Positions 22,757-34,600 of a stretch of 64,000 nt of DNA are shown piece after piece. The translations under genes were made by a program, and so were the position numbers. How positions within the stretch are numbered: the first letter of the stretch is position 1; every line of letters starts with the position of its first letter. A model generated the notes under the pieces. It had not been told where the DNA came from. It saw only the letters and a list, made by a program, of their open reading frames with translations, and did not search any database. The DNA is from Owenia fusiformis (taxonomy: Eukaryota; Annelida; Polychaeta; Sabellida; Oweniidae): NCBI GenBank assembly GCA_903813345.2, contig CAIIXF020000002.1:20906455-20970454 (forward strand). The letters run 5' to 3'.

Positions 22757-23506
22757 CTCACATTTAAACGCATTTTTCATAACTATGAATTGGAGGTGTA
22801 TGGCTCCCAAAAGCTAGCATGAAGAGTGCGAAGTGAGGCTATTTTTTGAAAGTTTCAAGGAGTAGCCTTGCAACAGTCACACATTTGCAAGAATTCAAAA
22901 TTTCTAGATATAGTCTTACCTTACCAAGGAACAACAAAGGAGCACGAAAATTTGTACTTCTTGCATTGTTAGAGTATAATAAAGCTCAAACCATTGTGAA
23001 TTCTAAATATTTCATGTCCACCATTTTGTTTCCTGGAACTATTTTTTAGTCCAGAGTTATCTTCATTCATGTTTCCATTGTTTATCATTCATAAAGCCTC
23101 TATCATGTATCTATCATGATAATTACACTGTAATAGATAAAACATACAAGTGATAATCCATGCCACTTGGTGTAGTCACAAAACTTGCATGAGGATTAAT
23201 CAGGAAGTCTAGAAGTAGTTCCGGCAAACAAAATGTGGACATGAAATATTTAGAATTTACAATGGTTTGAGCTTTATTATACTCTAACAATGCAAGAAGT
23301 GCACATTTTCATGCTCCTTCGTTGTTCCTGGGAAAGGTAAGATGATTTGTGGAAATTTTAGACTCTTGCAAATGTGTGACTGTTGCAAGGCTACTCCTTG
23401 AAACTTTCAAAAATTAGCCTCACTTCGCACTCTTCATGCTAGCTTTGGGGATCCATGCACCTCCAATTCATAGTTTGGAAAAATGCGTTTATGTGTGATG
23501 TTAACT
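22757..23506. mobile_element. Large foldback element, ~300-bp arms
   Basis: Left arm 22757-23055 and right arm 23203-23506 are reverse complements at roughly 85-90% by eye. Shared words include AACTATGAATTGGAGGTG, AGCATGAAGAGTGCGAAGTG, CTCAAACCATTGTGAATTC and GAAATATTTAGAATTTACAA. A ~147-bp single-copy spacer separates them. Weaker symmetry continues outward to about 22640 and 23575. A related piece lies at 25930-26040. Confidence 0.85.
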
Positions 23507-23533
23507 TTGACATGTTTCATTAGTCAAGATACA

Positions 23534-25292
23534 CAATTCATATCACAGTCAGCACTATCAATGGTATATTCTAAAAGTGAATAGATCTCTAATAAATAGA
23601 GGAAAGTCCACAAGGCATTTGTGACAATATTTTCCGGAAGTGTTATATTTCCATTTATCGTTCAAACTGTGACATTTATGCTAATAATTCGACATGTATA
23701 TGATTCTTACATACCCAATACGATAACAAACGTTACTAACATACCAAATGAAAGGTGATTTCCTGGTAAAACTTGCAAAAGTTGGTCCAAATTCACACTC
23801 GAACCGTCCACTTCCTCCAATGGCGCATGCACAGCCCGATGTAAAAAATTAAACCTATCTGATTGGTTGTTGTTGTAAACAGTGGGAGTTTTAAAAATGG
23901 AGGTGTCACTACGGTAAATCATTGAAAAATATTGAAAAAAATCACAAAATTCAAGTTCTGGGCTACATATCGCCATTTTCGAACGAACTGGCTCATACAA
24001 TGACTATATCCATAACCTTCATCTTTACACTATATTTAACATAGGGTTTGCGTCTCGATTTTTAAATATCACTACGCCAACATAGGGACTCATTTTTAGG
24101 TAAAATCCCTGCTTCACCGATGAAAATTAACGAATAAAGTAGTTCCAGTTTACGGGACTATATTCTTGCGATTTAATTCTAAAAATGGCACATTTAGAAA
24201 GTACTTGGCCTCAGCTTTACATACATACCTCAAATGGCCACAATGCATATACTTAAACCTACTATACACAGTGACACCATTGAAGTTGGCATGGCTTCGT
24301 TTTTAAAGTATTAAAAACACGTCCTACCCGGAAGTGGTATTTACCGTAATAACACCTTAATATCCAAAAATGGGAAAATTTTACTATCATAATTTTTGCT
24401 CATTCAGCATTTTTTCAAACAATTGAGTTATTTCAGGCTCAAAACAGCTGCATTTCAAACTTTTAACACGTTTTCTACAAAATCTAGCCATATTTGGGGA
24501 AATGGGTGAAGGCTGAGTCTCTAAAAACGGGCCAAAATGACCTAAAATTGGGTCATCAACTTCAGGGATCTCATTCAAAAATTTTGGAAGCAAATTCCCC
24601 GAGATTATTTCATTTTGTAAATCATTATAGCAATGCATTTCAAGTATTACACAGAATGAACTTAAATGTAGGTTACTAAATGCAAATATTTTGAGTCAAA
24701 TGTGGTCCCCATGTGCAAAATTGGCCCTTTTCTCCCCCTTTACGCCAGTTAGGCCCTAGTGTTTTGTGACATCATACTCATGCCATTGCTGCAATGTAGC
24801 AATTTACAAATTAATCATGATTACTCCTCCTGTGGTAGTTGAACACTGTTTTTGCATCACGATATTCCCCAGTGTGTTGACTGATTACACGTCAGCTTAC
24901 TTAGTTACTTACTAAGTACGCAATAACCACCGTCAAAGACCTGCCGGCACCTATTTTTTGGGCTGGTGATGGAATATTACGAGGGCAATACGAGAAGAAT
25001 TCAATTTTTCAGAATTTCATAATAATTATAGGAGATCTTACGGTAGTTTGAACAAGAATACTGTTATTTCCAGCAGAAATATGGTAGATTTTCAAATATT
25101 TACGGTATATTTTACGGCCGTTCTTATAGAAAAAATCGAATGATAATAAAATATTTTACGGTAGATTTTGGCAAAGTTACAGCAGATTTTTTACGGTCGT
25201 TTTTACAGGAAAAAACGGTAATTTTTTATGGAATTTAGATTTTTTAACTGAAAAACGAATATTTTTGGGTTGATTCCCGTAAAAATACGGTA
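23534..25292. other. Mixed non-coding region with unassigned ORFs
   Basis: Contains minus-strand ORFs 23707-24000 and 24387-24638 (the second starts with ATG) without recognisable domains, an ETS-like CCGGAAGTG near 24330, and degenerate TTTACGGTA repeats at 25030-25290. Confidence 0.4.
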
Positions 25293-25785
25293 GGTTGGCT
25301 GGTATGAGTTACCATGGCAACCGTGGAAATGGGTAAAAAATGAAAGCAAAAAACACCCAGACCCGCCATAATGGCACTAATTTTCAAAATATTTCGAGAC
25401 ATACAAATTTTTTTCCACTTTGATATCGTCTAGAACACTTCGAGACAACAAAAATATCAAAAATTGTTGGAAGGTTTATCACTTAAATTTTTTGCAAGCC
25501 TTGGTCAAAGTAAAACTACGAAAAAAGCACTCATTTTCACTTTAGAATCATCTATTATCGCCCAAATGGCTATATGTTGTCAAGGTCGCCATGTTAAAAG
25601 TAAAATTACGGAGCTAGATCTGCTCTTCAGACAATGTTTGATAGCTTTCCTTTACCATGGAACAAAGATCTTTGCACTGGCAACACTGGTATGCCCATTT
25701 CCATGAGATAATGCACGTGAAAGAGGAACAGTGTCTTTAAATGTCATCAAAACTTTTTCGCACTACTTTTGGTGTAATAATACCA
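25293..25785 (+). repeat. Diverged relic of the 1044-bp satellite unit
   Basis: Aligns to unit offsets ~140-657: the CCATGGCAACCGT word, ATGGCACTAATTTTCAAAAT, GGTCAAAGTAAAACTACGAA, CGCCCAAATGGCTATATG. It lacks a ~20-bp segment near the end and stops at AATAATACCA, the same point at which the last satellite unit is truncated. Confidence 0.85.
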
Positions 25786-26045
25786 TCTGATTGATTGTTG
25801 GTGTAAACAGTGAGTCGGGATTCCCGGGATTTGGGCTTTAGGATACTATTTTACACTGAACGGAATGTATCGACGCAGTTGTGAAACCAAAATGACGAAC
25901 AGTTTTTGAACTTCTGTATTTATCTATTATAAGGTAGAGTATACCATTGATAGTGCTGACTTTGATTCATATACAAGGTAAACAGATTTTAAAAACATGT
26001 GTCTTTATCAAAAAAATATGGCAGTCATTTTTTGTACTTTTTATT

Positions 26046-28371
26046 AGACTCCAGATGAAAATCTGGAGTCTATTGCTTTCGTCAGTTTTCTTTATTATTA
26101 TTATTATTATTAGACTCCAGATGAAAATCTGGAGTCTATTGCTTTTGCCAGTTTTCTTTATTATTATTCTTTCAGAATCTTCCTCCTTCCCAGATTTCTC
26201 ACCAACTAGAAGAGCTTACTTTAAGCTGCTTACATGATCAACTAGGGAATGTATCTGGGATGATGGGAAATTAGGTCAAATTTTTATCTAGGTCAAAGGT
26301 CAAGAACTAGGTCAAATCCAGTACTTTGTCACTTTTTCCCATTATCTCGGTCGTCCTTCGATATTTTCGATCCTGGTTTTTTTCATTGTGTTCCTCATAA
26401 AAAAGTAGAAAACCTAGGGTCGATTTAGTTTTTTGGTATCTCAAACCGATTTCGAGATATCAGTGTCCGAAAACGAGGTCCAAAAAAAATTTCACCGAAT
26501 CCAATGTCCAGGATATCAGTCTTATAGAAAATTTTCTCAGGATTCCGAATCTGAAAACCAAATTTCGATCCAACTTCCGGTTCAGAAGTTATGGCGTTTT
26601 GAAAATTCAAAAATCGCTAAATTTGGTGCCCCATGTTAATTCAATGGGAAAAAATATTTTTTTGAAGTGTAAAATACGAGATATAGACTAAGCACAGCTT
26701 AACATAATGGAAGCCCATAAAAGAAAGGGACCACAAGACCTTCTTTTCATAAAAATTTGGACACCAAAATGCCTAGGTCAAAATCTAGGTCAAATTCAAA
26801 GTTTTTCCTTATTTTTGCGATTCTGACACTACAGATTAATTATATTCTTCGAAAATTTGTATACATGTAGCCAAGAGTGTGTTAATAGTGTTAGCCTTTT
26901 GCCGTCAGGAAGTATTTTGACCCACTTTTGAGATATGGTGTCCGAAAAGTAGGTCAAACTAAAAAGTTCTCCAAATTTAACGTATGAGTTATGAATTAAG
27001 GGTAGAATTTTCTCAGGAATCCAAATCTGCAAACCAAATTTCGATCCGACTTTTGGTTTGGAATTTATGTCGTTTTGATAGCTCAAAAATCGCTAAATTT
27101 GGTGTCCCATGTTATGGCAATGGGAAAAAAGATTTTTTTGAAGTGTAAAATACAAGATATAGACTGAGTACAGCTTAATATAATGAAAGCCTATTAAAGA
27201 AGGGGACCTCAAAGGCTACTTAGCTCCAAAATTTGGACACCAAAATGCCTAGGTCAAAATCTAGGTCAAATTTATAGTTTTCCCTTATTTTTGCGATTCT
27301 GACACTATATTTAAATGATTTGCTTTAAAATTTTGTATACAGGTAGCAAAGAGTATGCTTATAGTGTTAGCGTTTTGCCGTCAGAAAGTATTTTGACCCA
27401 CTTTTGAGATATGGTGTCCAAAAAGTAGGCCAAAGTAAAAAGTTTTCCAAATTTACCGTATGAGTTAATAATTAAGGGTAGAATTTTCTCAGAAATCTAG
27501 ATCTGCAAACCAAATTTCGATCCGACTACTTGTTCTGAAGTTATGGCATTTTTAGATCTCAAAAATCGCTAAATTTGGTGCCCCATGTTAAATCAATGGG
27601 ACCAAATAATTTTTTGAAGTGTAAAAATACGAGATAAAGAATGAGTACAGCTAAACATAATGAAAGCCCATAGAAGAAGGGGACCTCAAAAGCTACTTTC
27701 CTTCAAAGTTTGGACACCAAAATACCTAGTTCAAAATCTAGGTCAAATTCATAGTTTTTTTTTATTTTGCGATTCTGACACTACACTTCAATGATATTCT
27801 CCGAAATTTTGTATACTTGTAGCAAAGAGTGTGTTAATAATGTAACATTTTGCCGTCAATAAGTTTTTTGACCCACTTTTGAGATATGGTGTCCAAAATG
27901 TAGGTCAAAATAAAAAAATCTCCAATTTTAAAGTATGAGTTATGAATTAGGGGTAGAATTTCCTCAGGAATCCGGATCTGAAATTAAAATTGCAATCCGA
28001 CTTCCGGTTTAGATTCTACGCCATTTTGAAGTTTGAAATTCGCACTTGCCAGTATTCACAATGCAGATTGATCAAATATACTTTCAAAAATTCCTGCATA
28101 CCCTACTTTACCTCTCTACCTACTCAGCTACTTATTTGACTAGTTACTCAATTACTACTTACTTAGCAACTTACTGAGCTACTAACTCAGGTACTTACTC
28201 AGCTACCTACTCAGCTTTTTACTCAGTTACTTACTCAGCTACTTACTCAACTACTACTAAGGTACTTACTCAGCTAATTACTCAGTTACTTACTCAGCTC
28301 TTTACTGATCTATCTAGGTCAAATAAATCTGGAGTCTTAAATTGAACTTGTTCAATTTCACAAATCTAGTT
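26046..28371 (+). repeat. Repeat element copy A (475-bp units, hairpin head, 12-bp minisatellite tail)
   Basis: Head: two hairpins AGACTCCAGAT-GAAA-ATCTGGAGTCT at 26046-26071 and 26112-26137. Body: units of ~475 bp, recognised by CCAAAATGCCTAGGTCAAAA at 26764, 27240 and 27716. Tail: a CTTACTCAGCTA-type 12-bp minisatellite at 28183-28316, then ATCTGGAGTCT at 28327-28337, which is the inverse of the head. No coding capacity; the in-frame peptides shared by units contain alternative starts and do not persist. Confidence 0.85.
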
Positions 28372-30540
28372 ATTATTATTCTTTCAGAATCTTCCTCCTT
28401 CCCAGATTTCTCACCAACTAAAAGAATTTACTTTAAGCTGCTTACATGATCAACTAGGGGCAGTACCTGGGATGATGGGAAATTAGGTCAAATTTTTATC
28501 TAGGTCAAGGGTCAAGACCTAGGTCAAATCAAGGTCAAATCAACATTCTGTCAATTATCTTCGTTGTTGTTTGTCGTAACTACTTCATCTTAGTTTCTAC
28601 ATGTAGCTTAGAAAAAAACAAATCGAGAGTGTGCCATCCGTTTTTTGATTACTCTTAGCGATTTTGAGATATGGCGTCCTGAAAGTAGGTCAAAACCAAA
28701 AAGTTCTCCAAATTTAACATATGAGCTATGAAATAAGGGTAGAATTTTCTCAGGAATCCGAATCTGCAAACCAAATTTTGATCCGACTTCCCGTTCGGAA
28801 GTTATGGCGTTTTGAAAGCTCAAAAATCGCTAAATTTGGTGCCCCATGTTAAGTCAATGGGAAAAAAGATTTTTTTGAAGTGAAAAATACGAAATATAGA
28901 CTGAGTTCAGCTAAATATAATGAAAGCTTTTAAAAGAAGGGGACCTCATAAGCCATCTAGCTTCAAAATTTGGACACCAAAATGCCTAGGTCAAAATCTA
29001 GGTCAAATTCAAAGTTTTTCCTTATTTTTGCGATTCTGACACAACAGATTAATTATATTCTTTGAAATTTTGTATACATGTAGCTAAGAGTCTGCTAATA
29101 GTGTTAGCCTTTTGCCGTCAGAAAGTATTTTGCCCCATTTTTGAGATATGGTGTCCGAAAAGTAGGTCAAAATAATAAATTCTCAAAATTTGACGTTTGA
29201 GTTATGAATTAAGTATAGAATTTTCTCAGGAATCCGAATCTGCAAACCAAATTTCGATCCGACTACCGGTTTGGAAGTAATGGCGTGTCCGAAAAGTAGG
29301 TCAAAATAAAAAGTTTCCAAATTTAACGTATGAGCTATGACTTAAGGATAGAATTTTCTCTGGAATCCAAATCTGCAAACCAAATTTCGATCCGACTTCC
29401 GGTTCGGAAGTTATGGCGTTTTGAAAGCTCAAAAATCGCTAAATTTGGTGCCCCATGTTATGTCAATGGGAAAAAATTTTTTTTGAAGTGTAAAATACGA
29501 GATGTAGACTAAGTACAGCTAAACATAATGGAAGCCCATAAAAGAAGGGGACCTCAAAACCTTCTAATCTTGAAAATTTGGACAACAAAATGCCTAGGTC
29601 AAAATCTAGGTCAAATTCAAAGCTTTTCCTTATTTTTGCGATTCTGACACTACACTTTAATTATATTCTTCGAAATTGTGTATACATGTAGCCAAGAGTG
29701 TGCTAATAGTGTTAGCCCTTTGCCGTCAAAAAGTATTTTGACCCACTTTTGAGATATGGTGTCCCAAAAGTAGGTCAAAATAAAAAAATCTTCAAATGTA
29801 ACGTATGAGTTATGAATAAGGGGTAGAATTTTATCAGGAATCCGAATCTGCAAATCAAATTTTGATTCGACCTCCTGTTCGGAAGTTATGGTGTTTTGAA
29901 AGCTCAAAAATCGCTAAATTTGCTGCCCCATGTTATGTCAATGGGAAAAAAGATTTTTTTGAAGTGTAAAATACAAGATATAGACTGAGTACAGCTTAAT
30001 ATAATGAAAGCCTATTAAAGAAGGGGACCTCGAAGGCTACTTAGCTCCAAAATTTGGACACCAAAATGCCTAGGTCAAAATCTAGGTCAAATTTATAGTT
30101 TTCCCTTATTTTTGCGATTCTGACACTATATTTAAATGATTTGCTTTAAAATTTTGTATACAGGTAGCAAAGAGTATGCTAATAGTGTTAGCGTTTTGCC
30201 GTCAGAAAGTATTTTGACCCACTTTTGAGATATGGTGTCCGAAAAGTAGGCCAAAGTTAAAAGTTTTCCAAATTTAACGTATGAGTTATGAATTAAGGGT
30301 AGAATTTTCTCAGAAATCTAGATCTGCAAACCAAATTTCGATCCGACTACTTGTTCTGAAGTTATGGCGTTTTGAAATCTCAAAAATCGCTAAATTTGGT
30401 GCCCAATGTTAAATCAATGGGACCGAATAATTTTTTGAAGTATAAATATACGAGATATAGAATGAGTACAGCTAAACATAATGAAAGCCCATAGAAGAAG
30501 GGGACCTCAAAAGCTACTTTCCTTCAAAGTTTGGACACCA
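28372..30540 (+). repeat. Repeat element copy B, left part
   Basis: Starts like copy A after its head (CTTTCAGAATCTTCCTCCTT) and continues with 475-bp units at 28976, 29587 and 30061. The 611-bp spacing reflects a 136-bp internal duplication around 29150-29420. Interrupted at 30540 by the satellite block; continues at 47214. Confidence 0.85.
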
Positions 30541-30698
30541 GGTATGACTCCACCATTGTTTTGCCGTTTTACTACATGCCACAATCAACCTCACTGCCAG
30601 CATATCAAACCATGCCCATTTTCCATCAAACTTGGCCCAACTACTATCAGGTGGATGTCCTTCAAAAATCAAGTTGGCATGGTTACCAAAGCCTTATA

Positions 30699-30712
30699 GT
30701 TGCCATGGCAAC
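30699..30712. promoter_or_regulatory. Perfect palindromic X-box (RFX site), repeated in all 12 units
   Basis: GTTGCCATGGCAAC equals the 14-bp X-box consensus bound by RFX factors at ciliary and other genes. It lies at offset 159-172 in every unit (last at 42184-42197). The relic has GTTACCATGGCAAC at 25308-25321, which still fits GTTNCCATGGNAAC. Binding is not shown. Confidence 0.6.
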
Positions 30713-31519
30713 CGTAGAAATGGGGTAAAAAATGAGAGCAAAAAAAACCCAAACCCACCATATTGGCACTAATTTATAAAATATTTCTAGACATACAAAT
30801 TTTCTTAAACTTTGATATCATCTAGGACACTTCTAGACAACGAAAATATCAAAAATTGGGGGTAGGTTTACCACTTCGATTTTTTTCTAGGCTTGGTCAA
30901 AGTAAAACTACGAAAAAAGCACTCATTTTCACTTTTGAATCACCTATTATCGCCCAAATGGCTATATTTTTTCAAGGTCAAGGTCGCCATGTTAAAAGTA
31001 GAATTACGGAGATAAATCTGCTCTTCAGACAATGTTTGATGGCTTTTCTTCACCACGGAACAAAGATCTTTGCGCTGGTATGCCCATTTCCATGAGATGA
31101 TATACGTGAAAGAGGAACTATGTCTTTAAATGTCATCAAAACTTTATGCCAACACGTGAAAAGGCCATTTCGCACTACTTTTGGCGTAATAATTCCATAA
31201 TGGAGACATGTTTTCTTATTCAGCACTTGTGTAACTGTTTTTAGGTAATTGAGACATTTCTGATAAAAATGGTATCCATAAACATGATATTTTGAATAAA
31301 ACGGGGCCAAAAAACGACCCCTGAAGATGCCTGGATTATTTGAGATTTTGGTGTTTTTCACTGGCCTGAAAATGGATGGGGTAGGGGAGTGACACACCTT
31401 TTGGGCTTATTCAAGTTAGCATTTTAATCAAATGAATGGCCACATGTTTGGTACCATCTTAAAGCTTGTCACGTCCTCTTCAATTTGGTACCCATATCAT
31501 GAGGCCAGACGCTTTATTG

Positions 31520-31527
31520 TGACGTCA
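31520..31527. promoter_or_regulatory. CRE core, repeated in the 11 full units
   Basis: TGACGTCA inside a hairpin-capable segment (31446-31541) whose ends GTTTGGTACCATC and GATGGTACCAAAC are perfect complements. A CREB/ATF-type site by sequence only. Confidence 0.45.
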
Positions 31528-31572
31528 CGATGGTACCAAACGATTATAAATTGAAATTTAAGCATCAAAATG

Positions 31573-31610
31573 CGGCAAAATAATGGTATGACTCCACCAT
31601 TGTTTTGCCG
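31573..31610. repeat. Inverted repeat at the satellite unit junction
   Basis: CGGCAAAATAATGGT, an 8-bp linker ATGACTCC, then ACCATTGTTTTGCCG (one mismatch). Present at each unit junction. It looks like the terminal inverted repeats of two elements sharing one 8-bp target duplication. Confidence 0.75.
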
Positions 31611-34600
31611 TTTTACTACATGCCACAATCAACCTCACTGCCAGCATATCAAACCATGCCCATTTTCCATCAAACTTGGCCCAACTACTATCAGGTGGAT
31701 GTCCTTCAAAAATCAAGTTGGCATGGTTACCAAAGCCTTATAGTTGCCATGGCAACCGTAGAAATGGGGTAAAAAATGAGAGCAAAAAAAACCCAAACCC
31801 ACCATATTGGCACTAATTTATAAAATATTTCTAGACATACAAATTTTCTTAAACTTTGATATCATCTAGGACACTTCTAGACAACGAAAATATCAAAAAT
31901 TGGGGGTAGGTTTACCACTTCGATTTTTTTCTAGGCTTGGTCAAAGTAAAACTACGAAAAAAGCACTCATTTTCACTTTTGAATCACCTATTATCGCCCA
32001 AATGGCTATATTTTTTCAAGGTCAAGGTCGCCATGTTAAAAGTAGAATTACGGAGATAAATCTGCTCTTCAGACAATGTTTGATGGCTTTTCTTCACCAC
32101 GGAACAAAGATCTTTGCGCTGGTATGCCCATTTCCATGAGATGATATACGTGAAAGAGGAACTATGTCTTTAAATGTCATCAAAACTTTATGCCAACACG
32201 TGAAAAGGCCATTTCGCACTACTTTTGGCGTAATAATTCCATAATGGAGACATGTTTTCTTATTCAGCACTTGTGTAACTGTTTTTAGGTAATTGAGACA
32301 TTTCTGATAAAAATGGTATCCATAAACATGATATTTTGAATAAAACGGGGCCAAAAAACGACCCCTGAAGATGCCTGGATTATTTGAGATTTTGGTGTTT
32401 TTCACTGGCCTGAAAATGGATGGGGTAGGGGAGTGACACACCTTTTGGGCTTATTCAAGTTAGCATTTTAATCAAATGAATGGCCACATGTTTGGTACCA
32501 TCTTAAAGCTTGTCACGTCCTCTTCAATTTGGTACCCATATCATGAGGCCAGACGCTTTATTGTGACGTCACGATGGTACCAAACGATTATAAATTGAAA
32601 TTTAAGCATCAAAATGCGGCAAAATAATGGTATGACTCCACCATTGTTTTGCCGTTTTACTACATGCCACAATCAACCTCACTGCCAGCATATCAAACCA
32701 TGCCCATTTTCCATCAAACTTGGCCCAACTACTATCAGGTGGATGTCCTTCAAAAATCAAGTTGGCATGGTTACCAAAGCCTTATAGTTGCCATGGCAAC
32801 CGTAGAAATGGGGTAAAAAATGAGAGCAAAAAAAACCCAAACCCACCATATTGGCACTAATTTATAAAATATTTCTAGACATACAAATTTTCTTAAACTT
32901 TGATATCATCTAGGACACTTCTAGACAACGAAAATATCAAAAATTGGGGGTAGGTTTACCACTTCGATTTTTTTCTAGGCTTGGTCAAAGTAAAACTACG
33001 AAAAAAGCACTCATTTTCACTTTTGAATCACCTATTATCGCCCAAATGGCTATATTTTTTCAAGGTCAAGGTCGCCATGTTAAAAGTAGAATTACGGAGA
33101 TAAATCTGCTCTTCAGACAATGTTTGATGGCTTTTCTTCACCACGGAACAAAGATCTTTGCGCTGGTATGCCCATTTCCATGAGATGATATACGTGAAAG
33201 AGGAACTATGTCTTTAAATGTCATCAAAACTTTATGCCAACACGTGAAAAGGCCATTTCGCACTACTTTTGGCGTAATAATTCCATAATGGAGACATGTT
33301 TTCTTATTCAGCACTTGTGTAACTGTTTTTAGGTAATTGAGACATTTCTGATAAAAATGGTATCCATAAACATGATATTTTGAATAAAACGGGGCCAAAA
33401 AACGACCCCTGAAGATGCCTGGATTATTTGAGATTTTGGTGTTTTTCACTGGCCTGAAAATGGATGGGGTAGGGGAGTGACACACCTTTTGGGCTTATTC
33501 AAGTTAGCATTTTAATCAAATGAATGGCCACATGTTTGGTACCATCTTAAAGCTTGTCACGTCCTCTTCAATTTGGTACCCATATCATGAGGCCAGACGC
33601 TTTATTGTGACGTCACGATGGTACCAAACGATTATAAATTGAAATTTAAGCATCAAAATGCGGCAAAATAATGGTATGACTCCACCATTGTTTTGCCGTT
33701 TTACTACATGCCACAATCAACCTCACTGCCAGCATATCAAACCATGCCCATTTTCCATCAAACTTGGCCCAACTACTATCAGGTGGATGTCCTTCAAAAA
33801 TCAAGTTGGCATGGTTACCAAAGCCTTATAGTTGCCATGGCAACCGTAGAAATGGGGTAAAAAATGAGAGCAAAAAAAACCCAAACCCACCATATTGGCA
33901 CTAATTTATAAAATATTTCTAGACATACAAATTTTCTTAAACTTTGATATCATCTAGGACACTTCTAGACAACGAAAATATCAAAAATTGGGGGTAGGTT
34001 TACCACTTCGATTTTTTTCTAGGCTTGGTCAAAGTAAAACTACGAAAAAAGCACTCATTTTCACTTTTGAATCACCTATTATCGCCCAAATGGCTATATT
34101 TTTTCAAGGTCAAGGTCGCCATGTTAAAAGTAGAATTACGGAGATAAATCTGCTCTTCAGACAATGTTTGATGGCTTTTCTTCACCACGGAACAAAGATC
34201 TTTGCGCTGGTATGCCCATTTCCATGAGATGATATACGTGAAAGAGGAACTATGTCTTTAAATGTCATCAAAACTTTATGCCAACACGTGAAAAGGCCAT
34301 TTCGCACTACTTTTGGCGTAATAATTCCATAATGGAGACATGTTTTCTTATTCAGCACTTGTGTAACTGTTTTTAGGTAATTGAGACATTTCTGATAAAA
34401 ATGGTATCCATAAACATGATATTTTGAATAAAACGGGGCCAAAAAACGACCCCTGAAGATGCCTGGATTATTTGAGATTTTGGTGTTTTTCACTGGCCTG
34501 AAAATGGATGGGGTAGGGGAGTGACACACCTTTTGGGCTTATTCAAGTTAGCATTTTAATCAAATGAATGGCCACATGTTTGGTACCATCTTAAAGCTTG

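Noticed and set aside
26425-29907. Conserved minus-strand peptides MSFQNAITSE... in the 475-bp units
   Set aside because: Present only where unit DNA is alike, broken by stops between units, and without upstream start or splice structure.
30856-31095. 79-aa plus-strand ORF repeated in each satellite unit
   Set aside because: Begins with TTG, not ATG; repetition follows from the satellite; the frame is not maintained in the relic at 25293-25785.
31050-31397. 115-aa minus-strand ORF repeated in each satellite unit
   Set aside because: Begins with GTG, has no recognisable domain and exists only because the units are identical.
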